From: Zelonia costaricensis
Lineage: Eukaryota; Euglenozoa; Kinetoplastea; Trypanosomatida; Trypanosomatidae
Assembly (NCBI GenBank): GCA_030849075.1
Contig: JASAOO010003156.1
Coordinates: 1 to 25,854 of the forward strand
Direction: 5' to 3'
DNA: 25,854 bases
In this document: one piece after another, positions 18,201 to 25,729 of the stretch
Position numbering within the stretch: position 1 is the first letter of the stretch
Layout: each line of letters starts with the position of its first letter
Made by a program: the position numbers and the translations under genes
Notes under the pieces: model-generated
What the model saw: only the letters and a program-made list of their open reading frames with translations
What the model was told of the DNA's origin: nothing
Database searches by the model: none

Positions 18201-18343
18201 TGGAGCCACGCATCGACGAGTACACGCAGGGGACGCGCCCGCTGCGCTACGCCGGTCGCGGCATCAACGCCGCGGCGTCCACCGGCTACAAGAGCAAGCA
18301 CGACAAGGAGCAGGAGATCATCATCGAGGCCGTCTTCCACTGA
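15296..18343 (+). CDS. OGDH: 2-oxoglutarate dehydrogenase E1 component (mitochondrial)
   Basis: The protein is 1015 aa, the usual length for the family. It is the thiamine-diphosphate-dependent decarboxylase of the 2-oxoglutarate dehydrogenase complex, converting 2-oxoglutarate plus lipoyl-E2 to succinyl-dihydrolipoyl-E2 and CO2. Residues 1 to about 42 are Arg/Ala-rich with no acidic residue, a good mitochondrial presequence. Residues about 62-85 hold the E1 N-terminal motif ([13 protein letters not shown]) used to bind the complex core. The ThDP/Mg site shows [13 protein letters not shown] at 316-328, [10 protein letters not shown] at 421-430 and NNQIGF at 455-460, followed by [12 protein letters not shown]. 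The transketolase-like pyrimidine domain has [14 protein letters not shown] from 732, and [22 protein letters not shown] carries substrate-site His and Ser residues. The C-terminal domain includes [12 protein letters not shown] near 956-967. All key motifs are intact. Trypanosomatids often have more than one E1 paralogue. Confidence 0.98.
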   Translation: [1015 protein letters not shown]

Positions 18344-18436
18344 GCAGACACCGAGGGCACGCGAGCAAGAAGGTGAAGCACCTGTTGATCTGTATTTGCG
18401 TCTCTGCCCGTGTGTCTACCCGCGTCTCCATCTTAC

Positions 18437-18451
18437 AAAAAAAAAAAAAAA
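18437..18451 (+). repeat. A15 homopolymer
   Basis: A poly-A run about 95 nt after the OGDH stop codon, in its 3' UTR region. Confidence 0.9.
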
Positions 18452-20314
18452 GAACTCCCGTTGGGTCTTCTCTGCCTGCCCTTCTTTGCACGCTTGGTTG
18501 CCCGAACTCTCCTTTTTCCCCCTTCCAAAACGCTCCTGGGATGGCTGTGTTGCCCAAACTCTTCCTTCTGTGTGTGTGCGCGCAGGCGTCCCAGTTTCTC
18601 TCCTGCCACTTTTCTATACCTCGCCTTCAAGCGCTTGTCCGCATACGCACACTATATTGGCCAAACGAAAGAGGAGACGAAAAAAGGAACACGAAGAAAG
18701 GCGGCCGGTGGTGGGAGGCTTCGGGACAATGGTGCTGACTTCTTCGTCAATGCTGTTGCCTCCCCAACCATCTCCCTCTTCTCATCACCTCCTGGGGTTT
18801 CTTCTCGAGCTCCTGATGCGTGGCGCGCGCCTTTGCCGTCGGGATGGGTCAATTTTTCCTTGTTTTGTGGCCTCCCCTCCCTCCGTCCTTGCTGACGAAT
18901 TAGTTTTCATGTCGATGTCTGTGATGGGCTGGGCGAGCAGATTGTGGCTGCTGGCTGCTCGGTATGTGTCTGTGTCTGTGTGCGTGTGTGCCGTGGCGTC
19001 GTCCCCGCGCACTGCGCATGTGCGGGTGCGAATGCGGTGCGCTTGCCTTGTTGGGACAGCCCCTTTTTTTTATGGTGCATTCCCTTTTCGTCTTAGTAGC
19101 TGATGGCATGCTCACTTGTGTCGCCGTGCATCGGCTCCGCCGCCCTCGCACCCCCTCCCCTCTTCTTCTCCCCCACTCCATCACCTCCTCTCGGTCTTGC
19201 CGTCTTGATGTTGTCGCTCTCCTTTGCTTCGGGCTGCTTCGTCGTACCCGCATCCCCCCTTCTGCCCTGTTCACCCGTTTTTTCTTTGCTCCTCCCTCCA
19301 CCACGCTCGTGCATGTGCCCCCTGCACCAAGACTACAGGCGCTTCTTGTAGTAGCTGTGTGCGTGCGTGTGTGTGTGTGTGCCTGTCTCGGTGTACGCGC
19401 GCGTCCATCTATCTTGGCGCGCAGCGATAGTCATCCACTCTTCTATGGTGTGACCCGGCCTACCGTGCAGCACCCCCGCGCGACCTCCTCCCTCCCCCCT
19501 TGTATTTGTCGGGCAGGTCGAGACAGCACACCCACGCACGACATCCCCTGCGCCGCACGTGACGCAGCCGTTCGGCACCCGACGTGCACGACGCGGCCCC
19601 CCTCCTTCTGATTAGCAAGCTCGAACGATTCCACACTTGCCACACACACACACACACATATCCCTCGAAAAAAGATGCCCACCCCACACACATACACACA
19701 CATACGCACATCTAGACACACGTAAAGGTGTTTGCGTCAGGAGAAGGAACGCCATCGCCACACCGCCCTGCGCTCTCCGGCACCATCGCGCATCTCTTTG
19801 TCGGCTGAAGCCGAGCGAGAGAGAGACCGAAGTGAGTCGTTGCGATGCAGCCACGCTGCGGTGCTTGTGCAGTGCGAAGTGCGCGCTTCCCCGCCCTTGT
19901 CGGTTGGGAGTGTCCTGTACGCCCTGTGTTGTGCGCGAGGCGCGTGACGACCACGCAATGCTGGAGGTACAGAGGGGAGGGGAAGGGGGGTTGGACTGGT
20001 ACGGCGAACCGGGATCGGTGCACTTCACGAGCGATGACTCTGAAAACGACCTCGCGACTTCCTCAGCCCACCCCGCTCCCCTTCCCGCTTGCCCCTTCCA
20101 CGCTGTCGCACTCGCGGGCCCCGTCACCGCCCCCCCCCCTTCCCCCCTCCTCCCACGAACCCATCACCAGCACGTCCACCACATACCCGAATCCACACGC
20201 GTAGCGTCTCACCTTCCCTTACACACACCCTCCTTTTCTTTTCTTCTTTGTGTTCTCTGAGCCTCCCCTCCGCCCCCGCCTCTCCCTGAGCCGGTTCCTC
20301 CCTGGGGAGAGCTC

Positions 20315-20316
<2 letters not shown>

Positions 20317-20349
<33 letters not shown>
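20317..20349 (+). repeat. (CA)16 microsatellite
   Basis: A perfect CA tract in the spacer about 320 nt before the NIPSNAP gene ATG. Confidence 0.95.
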
Positions 20350-20352
<3 letters not shown>

Positions 20353-20561
20353 GCTTTCACTTCACCAACAGCACCGACTACTACCACCTCCTCCCTTCCC
20401 CTCTCTCACTCCCTCTGCTCTCGCCTATATTCCCGATTTGTGCCCTCCTCTCTCCCTCACTACTTTCGCACAGCGCCCCTCCTCCCTCGCCCCCCCGTCC
20501 CTCCCTCGCCGACGTGCGCTGCACGCACCGGCTCGGACCCGCGCGCCCACTCTCCGCACGA

Positions 20562-20592
20562 CCCTCCCCTCCCCTCCCCTCCCCTCCCTTCC
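20562..20592 (+). repeat. (CCCCT)n tract, G-quadruplex-capable on the minus strand
   Basis: Five or six runs of three to four C are separated by single T, within the polypyrimidine tract just upstream of the NIPSNAP gene. The complement has at least six G-runs of three or four. Confidence 0.85.
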
Positions 20593-20605
20593 GCTCCCGC
20601 TCTCA

Positions 20606-20639
20606 GTCTCACCTTGTCTCGCTCTCCCCATCTTCTAAG
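20606..20639 (+). promoter_or_regulatory. Predicted trans-splice acceptor for NIPSNAP gene
   Basis: A pyrimidine tract ends CATCTTCTAAG, with AG at 20638-20639. The 5' UTR would be 27 nt, without an ATG. Confidence 0.6.
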
Positions 20640-20666
20640 AGGCCACTAAAGCCCAAGAAGTGCGCG

Positions 20667-21269
20667 ATGCTGCGTCTCTGTGCGCGTCGCCTGGACGGTG
20701 CCAAGTCGCCGTCCCACATCTACGAGCTGCGCAGCTACATTGTGGAGCCGGAGAACTACGACGCCTTCCACCAGCTCTCCATGAAGTACATGCCGCAGCG
20801 CCCCTCTATCGGCAGCTGCCAGGGCTGCTGGACGGTGCAGCTCGGTGGTGTCAACCAGTTCATGCAGATTTGGCGCTACGAAAACCTCCAGCACCGCTAC
20901 GACTGCCGCAAGCAGCTGGAGCATGACCACGAGTGGGCCCGCACGTATGTGAAGCCGGCTGATGACATGATGATCTCCAAGTCGAACTCGCTCATGCGTC
21001 TCGTCTACCGCGAGGGCAACGCTAGCACGCAGAGCTACAAGTACCTCATGCAGATCTCGCCACACCAGGAGGTCGAAATCTCCGGCCCGAGCGCCATCCT
21101 CGCCGCGACCTTCCAGATCATCGTCGGCGACGAGGAGGGCAAATACGTGCACCTCGTGAAGGGGCACAAGCTGGACGACGTCATTCCTGCAGCGCCGACG
21201 CCGGGCTGCTCGTCGAAGATCATGGGGCCGGTGCGGTGGTCCTCCACGATGAACTGCCTCTGGCGCTGA
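20667..21269 (+). CDS. NIPSNAP-family protein
   Basis: The protein is 200 aa and starts at the first ATG after the predicted acceptor. After a short basic N-terminus (MLRLCARRLDGAK) that could act as a mitochondrial presequence, residue 18 begins IYELRSYIVEPENYDAF, the hallmark first strand of the NIPSNAP fold (family consensus is L-Y-E-L-R-T-Y with a Pro soon after). It continues with FMQIWRYENLQHRYDCR, which matches the family pattern H-x-W-x-Y-x-D-L-x-x-R. Family members are dimeric alpha/beta-barrel (ferredoxin-like) proteins of the mitochondrial matrix; in animals NIPSNAP1 and 2 act as mitophagy markers, but the biochemical role is unclear. The length fits a domain pair shorter than the animal proteins (about 280 aa). 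Family call is good; function in trypanosomatids is unknown. Confidence 0.9.
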   Translation: MLRLCARRLDGAKSPSHIYELRSYIVEPENYDAFHQLSMKYMPQRPSIGSCQGCWTVQLGGVNQFMQIWRYENLQHRYDCRKQLEHDHEWARTYVKPADDMMISKSNSLMRLVYREGNASTQSYKYLMQISPHQEVEISGPSAILAATFQIIVGDEEGKYVHLVKGHKLDDVIPAAPTPGCSSKIMGPVRWSSTMNCLWR

Positions 21270-22153
21270 GCTCGCGTGTAATGGATGGCGGGCATGTGGA
21301 GCGGAAACGAAATGATCAAGAGGGACCCGTGGTTGGTTGTGTTGCCGTACTTCCTTGCCTCACCTTTTCTTTTCTGCCCCCCCCCGCCTTCACACTGCGG
21401 CTCACGAGATCGCTAGTCTTGCTACACGCACACGCGCGCGTGTGTGGGTGTGTGTGTGTGCCTGTGCGTGTCCCTGTCGTGCCGCGGTCCCCTTTCCGAG
21501 TGCGGTCCGCACTCTCCTCACCTTGGTCGGATGTCGCGGCGAAGCGCCAGTGTCGGGGTGGGCACTCCTGCACGCACCCGCGAGCGGGGCGGCGCAAACA
21601 CCGGCCGGCTTTGGTGGCCTCTTGCGGCTGCGCACTCCACCACTGCCTGCCAACCCCCCCCCTCCCCCCGTTCTCTCTCTCCACCCGCGTCCCCCGTTCC
21701 GTCCTCGACTCCCACTCTCCACCCTTCTGTAGCCGTAGCAACGTCGTCCACACACAAACCCACAAAACCGCCTGCCGCACGAATCCGCCCAGCGAACAAA
21801 AAAAGGAGAAACGAAAAAAAAAGCGATTCACAAGAACGGCAGGTGAGAAGGGACCCCTCGCGAGCGCGGAGGAGCCGCGTCTCGCACGTTGCTGTTAAAG
21901 TCGAGTATCGAGGCCTTAAAAGATGAACGCGCAGAAGTGCGAGTGCAGCGTCCCGGCTTTGTATTTCTTTTTTCCTCCTGCCGCGTGTGGGGGGGCACTT
22001 GCCTCGAATGTGCAAGGCACACGCATGGCCCCTTCACTCCTTGAGCGTCCGAAGTGAAATCTGTACGCTGCGGCGGCGCAGCGGACGTGCCTCTGCCACT
22101 CTTTCCCCTCCCTCCTCCCTCTTCCTCCTCCACGCCTTTCACGTGCACCAAAG

Positions 22154-22181
22154 CCCACCCACCTTTTCCGGCGCTCCTCAG
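22154..22181 (+). promoter_or_regulatory. Predicted trans-splice acceptor for GT25-like gene
   Basis: CCCACCCACCTTTTCCGGCG followed by CTCCTCAG places AG at 22180-22181. The 5' UTR would be 93 nt and would contain the (AC)15 tract, with no ATG before 22275. An AG directly before the ATG (22273-22274) lacks a pyrimidine tract. Confidence 0.5.
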
Positions 22182-22232
22182 TCCTGGCCGCGGCGGCGTT
22201 CTGCGCAGCGAGGCGGTGCACACGGACCAAAG

Positions 22233-22236
<4 letters not shown>

Positions 22237-22266
<30 letters not shown>
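22237..22266 (+). repeat. (AC)15 microsatellite just before a start codon
   Basis: A perfect AC tract ends 8 nt before the ATG of the GT25-like gene, so it probably lies in the 5' UTR. Confidence 0.95.
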
Positions 22267-22267
<1 letters not shown>

Positions 22268-22274
22268 GCGTGAG

Positions 22275-23156
22275 ATGCGCGCCTCCCTAACGCCGCTGTT
22301 GTGCAGTCGCCTCACCGCGGCTACCGGCCCCGCCTTTGCCCTTGAGCGCGTCTTCGTCATCAACCTTGATCGCCGGCCCGATCGCTGGGCCGCCATCCAG
22401 GCCGTCTGCGCGGAGGCTGGCATTACCGCCGAGCTTATGGAGCGCGTCCCTGCCGTGGACGGCGCCCTCGTTGACGTGGACGCGGCCCACCGGTGCGGCT
22501 TCATTTCGTCGCTTGGCCTGCGCCGACTCAAAGAGCCGCCCGCCCATCACATTTGGGGCATGGACTTGAACCGGGCTGCGCTGGGCTGCGCTCTGAGTCA
22601 CGTGCACCTCTGGGCTCGCATCGCCGCCCTTCACGCCCCCACCGCTGCGCCCACGCGGAGCTGCCTCATCCTGGAAGACGACGCCACTCTCGCAGACGGT
22701 GGCGACTCTTTGTCAGGCGTGCGTACCGCAGCCCACACGAGCCACCCCACAGCGCCGTTCTTGGCGCAGCTCGAATCGCGCATGCGGCGCGTACCCTCGG
22801 ACTGGGATCTTGTTTACGTCGGCGGCCTTGACACGGCAGCGCAGTGCCCGATGATGACCGTGGCCGACGGCATCGCGCACGTGCCGCAGTACCACCGCAC
22901 CACTAGTGCCTACCTCGTCACCCCCAACGGCGCGCGCCGGCTGCTGGCGCTGTGCCTCCCCCTCACGTTCCAGGTAGACACCGTCATGACCATGAAGGTT
23001 GGGTACCCACAAGCCGGCATGAGCTCGGGGTCTGCTGCCGCTCCGCGTACGGCGAAGCTGCCGTATGTGCTGGACCCCGTCTGCTACACCCTGCAGCCAC
23101 CCCTCATGACACAGGCCGCGCAGCTCGGCAGCGACATCCAGACGGCTGCATCGTGA
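22275..23156 (+). CDS. Family 25 glycosyltransferase-like protein
   Basis: The protein is 293 aa. The motifs of glycosyltransferase family 25 (LPS galactosyltransferases and the procollagen galactosyltransferase group) appear in order: VFVINLDRRPDRW at 26-38 (donor-binding first strand), GCALSHVHLW at 104-113, LILEDDA at 131-137 (the acidic EDD expected to coordinate metal and nucleotide sugar), WDLVYVGG at 177-184, TTSAYLVTPNGARRLL from 209, and a QVD motif at 233-235 near where family members have P-x-D. The catalytic residues look intact, so it is likely an active sugar transferase using a UDP-hexose. The donor and acceptor are unknown. The N-terminus (residues 1-23) is mildly hydrophobic with an Arg; it could be a weak signal or a targeting peptide, and no clear membrane anchor is visible. 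The secretory pathway is the expected location. Confidence 0.9.
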   Translation: MRASLTPLLCSRLTAATGPAFALERVFVINLDRRPDRWAAIQAVCAEAGITAELMERVPAVDGALVDVDAAHRCGFISSLGLRRLKEPPAHHIWGMDLNRAALGCALSHVHLWARIAALHAPTAAPTRSCLILEDDATLADGGDSLSGVRTAAHTSHPTAPFLAQLESRMRRVPSDWDLVYVGGLDTAAQCPMMTVADGIAHVPQYHRTTSAYLVTPNGARRLLALCLPLTFQVDTVMTMKVGYPQAGMSSGSAAAPRTAKLPYVLDPVCYTLQPPLMTQAAQLGSDIQTAAS

Positions 23157-23777
23157 TGCGTCGCACTGTCGAGCAGGACGAGGGAGCCGCTGAGGTCACA
23201 CTCAGCGGCCCCAAGCCGCGGTTTCGGCTACATTCCGCCGCACATGAGCGCACAGAACGCAGCACACGAACACACACATAAAAAAAAGAAACAATAGGAT
23301 CATGAGCATGCGCGTCAAGGGCTGCTCGCTACTGTGCACTATCTTACTGTCGTACGCAGCGCTGCTACAGACTCCGCTTCCCCTCCCCCCGTCCCCTATT
23401 CTCGGCCTGTCCTGCCGCGGTAGTCGCCGTCACTCCCTGCTCGTGTCGCTTCGTGACCCCGTGGCATCCACACACCCCTCCCCCCTCCTCCCTTTGTGTG
23501 TTTTGTTTTGTCCCCACTGCGCGCGGTTGGCTTCACCAAAGCCCGATCCGCCTCTAGTCCGTCTGTCTCTCACTCCCCGCCTGGCCCGCAGTTCGGTTAC
23601 CCCAGCAGCACTTCGCACGTGGCGGCCACTCAGCACCCTCGCCCCCCCTCCCCGCCCGCCAAATCCGTCCTCCCAGTGCCACCACTCCCCTCTCGCTTTC
23701 GCTCTCGCTGTCAGCGGCAGGCATTTGTATACACAGACACACACAGTCATCATTCCTCCCTGCACCTACATTCCGCA
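23157..23777. other. Spacer, GT25-like gene to VPS24
   Basis: This 0.6-kb stretch has a short CA/A patch at 23266-23292 and a pyrimidine-rich block from about 23370 to 23714. There is no gene. Confidence 0.6.
23683..23714 (+). promoter_or_regulatory. Predicted trans-splice acceptor for VPS24
   Basis: A C/T tract (CCCCTCTCGCTTTCGCTCTC then GCTGTCAG) has AG at 23713-23714. The 5' UTR is 63 nt with no intervening ATG. Confidence 0.6.
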
Positions 23778-24434
23778 ATGCCCGTGTTTGGCAACATCTT
23801 TCACAAGACGACGCCGGAGGAGGAGGTGCGCAAGTGGACGCGCAGCCTGCGCTCGGAGCAGCGCAAGGTCGAGCTGCAGATCACCAAGGTGCGCCGCGAG
23901 GAGGCCAAGGTGAAGATGTCCATGAAGCAGGCGGCGAAGCAGAACGATCAGGTGGCTGTTCGCATGCTGGCAAAGGAGATGATCCGCTCGCGCAAGGCGG
24001 TGAACCGCATGTACGCGTCCAAGGCTCAGATGAACTCTGTAGCGATGCAGCTGCAGAACCAGGTGAGCCAGATGAAGATGTCTGGCTCCCTGCAGCGTAG
24101 CGGCGAGATCATGAAGGAGATGAACAAGCTGGTCAAGGTGAAGGAGATCCAGCAGTCCATGATGGCGATGAGCAAGGAGATGGCCAAGGCCGGCCTGATT
24201 GAGGAGATGATGAACGACACGATCGACAACGCCCTCGACGAGGACATCAGTGACACCGAGCTCGACGACGAGGTGAGCAAGGTGGTGATGGAAGTGGTGC
24301 AGGGGCAGATGTCTGGCGCCCGCGTAGGCAGCGCCCGCCTGCCCGAGAAGCAGAAGCAGGAGCAGCAGGAGGCCGCTGACGAGGAGGAGGACGACGCGCT
24401 CATGGAGAAGTTCAACGCACTGCGGAACGCGTGA
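23778..24434 (+). CDS. VPS24: ESCRT-III subunit VPS24/CHMP3
   Basis: The protein is 218 aa, a typical Snf7-family length. It follows human CHMP3 closely: a short N-terminal MPVFGNIF (membrane-inserting motif; MGLFGK in human), basic first helix with REEAKVKMSMKQAAK, then LAKEMIRSRKAVNRMYASKAQMNSV, which is almost identical to the CHMP3 hairpin, then GSLQRSGEIMKEMNKLV and SKEMAKAGLIEEMMNDT. The C-terminal region is acidic (EEEDD) and ends with DDALMEKFNALR at 205-216, the position of the MIT-interacting motif. VPS24 caps and bundles ESCRT-III filaments with VPS2 at the endosome, driving membrane scission, and is disassembled by VPS4. Basic N-half and acidic C-half fit the autoinhibited form. 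Family call is firm. Confidence 0.97.
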   Translation: MPVFGNIFHKTTPEEEVRKWTRSLRSEQRKVELQITKVRREEAKVKMSMKQAAKQNDQVAVRMLAKEMIRSRKAVNRMYASKAQMNSVAMQLQNQVSQMKMSGSLQRSGEIMKEMNKLVKVKEIQQSMMAMSKEMAKAGLIEEMMNDTIDNALDEDISDTELDDEVSKVVMEVVQGQMSGARVGSARLPEKQKQEQQEAADEEEDDALMEKFNALRNA

Positions 24435-25398
24435 GACCGCCGTAGCAGCCTGCGTCGCGGCGCGCGTGGGTGAAGGGAAGGCGGCAAGGGGATGCCGTAG
24501 AGAGGGGTCTGAGTGGGCCGGAGGGGACAGGAGTGGCGCTGAACGCGAGAGGGAGAAGCAATTCACATTCGAGATGCCGCGGTGTAGAGTGGGGAAGGAG
24601 CGGGGAGAGCAGAGACAGCGGGCAGCGGCACACACACACGCACGGAGAGGCCGGGCTGATGCAAACAAGAGACCCATGCAGCCCTCGGCCTTCTGTGTGG
24701 TTTTGCTCTAGCCCCTGTCTCTTTCCCTCGCCGCCTTCCCCCCTTCTCACGCTGGCTCTGTGCATCTGCTTTTCGTTTTTGCCCTCCTTTGCGTCTTGCG
24801 ACTGCTACCCGGTAGGCGTATACGCCCCCCCCCCACCCCCACGCCCCACTGCCGTCGCGTTCCGCGCTGATCTAGTAGAGGCGGTGGCGTTGGCGGCATC
24901 CTCCCTCACCTCTCCTGCTCCGGCCCTCACCTCCCTTCTTCCCTTGAGCGCTTCAATCCGTTTCGCGCAAGTGCCTTCCTTCTCTGCGCGCACAGCTCGC
25001 GTACCCCTGTGCGGATCTTGCTCCCGCCGGGGAACAGTCGACGCCACCGCCCTTGCGTCCACTGCCTACCTTTGTTGCCGACCATCCTGTTGTTGCGGCA
25101 GCGCGTCTTGCTTGCGCCCGTGACGACTTCCATCACGAGCACCCACACATACGCACACACAGGGACACATTTGCGCTCTTTCCTGTGGCTGCTGCGAATG
25201 TGTGGGTGCCTTGCTTTCATGATTTTTCTTGCCGGTTGTTGCTTCTCCCTCACCGAACCCTGGCCTCTCTGTGAGTGTGCCTCGCCCTGCCGTGCCTGCT
25301 GCGATTTCGTCCCTTTTGCCTCCCTCCCTCCCTCTCCACACACGCGCGTTTCGAGGCCGGTGCGCCTCCACTCCCGCGCACCCTCGACTGCTCAGCGC

Positions 25399-25482
25399 TC
25401 CGCCCCTGCCCCCCCCCCCCCTCCCCCTCCTCCTCTCACTCTCTCTCCTTCATTCCCCTGCTCCGCCGCTTCGCCTCGCCAG
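25399..25482 (+). promoter_or_regulatory. Predicted trans-splice acceptor for a gene beyond the window
   Basis: An 80-nt C/T tract ends CCTCGCCAG, with AG at 25481-25482, followed by a purine-rich stretch. This is as strong as the acceptors before the annotated genes, so the next mRNA may begin here with its coding start beyond the window or in an unseen frame. Confidence 0.4.
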
Positions 25483-25707
25483 GAAGAAGAAAATTCAAAG
25501 GGCGAGGAGGCGCAGAGGAGGAGTTTCAAGGGTGAGTTGGAACGTGGTGAGTGTGGAGTGTTTCCGGTTGGGGGAGAGGGGAAGGGGGGGAGGGGTAGAG
25601 CGCGCGTTGAAGGTGCTTCGCATGTTGCAGGTACCAGCAGCGTGTAGCCGTCGCTGTGGGCGTTTTGGTTTGCTTGCCACTTTCGTGCTCCCTGCACACC
25701 AGTGTAG

Positions 25708-25729
25708 GTGTGTGTGTGTGTGTGTGTGT
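25708..25729 (+). repeat. (GT)11 microsatellite
   Basis: A perfect GT tract near the right end of the window, downstream of the last predicted acceptor. Confidence 0.95.

Larger units (their letters stand above)
18344..20666. other. Long spacer, OGDH E1 to NIPSNAP gene
   Basis: This 2.3-kb stretch has no supportable gene. It includes A15 at 18437-18451, a T-rich and GT-rich half to about 19400 (GT tract 19367-19381), CA tracts at 19641-19658 and 20317-20349, and a pyrimidine-rich block from about 20050 to 20637 with a CCCCT repeat. Open frames here (for example 18396-19103 and 19637-20260) encode low-complexity Cys/Ser/Pro/His-rich sequence that looks like spacer. Confidence 0.6.
21270..22274. 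other. Spacer, NIPSNAP gene to GT25-like gene
   Basis: This 1.0-kb stretch has no gene. It contains a GT-rich patch at about 21438-21470, C-runs near 21380 and 21653-21668, an A-rich patch at about 21800-21822, and the (AC)15 tract at 22237-22266. Confidence 0.6.

Noticed and set aside
16079..18340. Antisense open frame of about 750 codons opposite OGDH
   Set aside because: It is a shadow of GC-rich codons on the coding strand; the sense frame carries every E1 motif. The same explanation covers the long antisense frames opposite genes 2, 4, 6 and 7.
18396..20260. Several open frames of 160-235 codons after OGDH
   Set aside because: They start at non-ATG codons or in repeats, translate CA tracts as His-Thr and poly-A as Lys, and overlap one another in different frames.
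25520..25632. GGTGAGT followed by a TTGCAG, resembling a cis-intron
   Set aside because: No coding sequence flanks it, and cis-introns are very rare in trypanosomatids.
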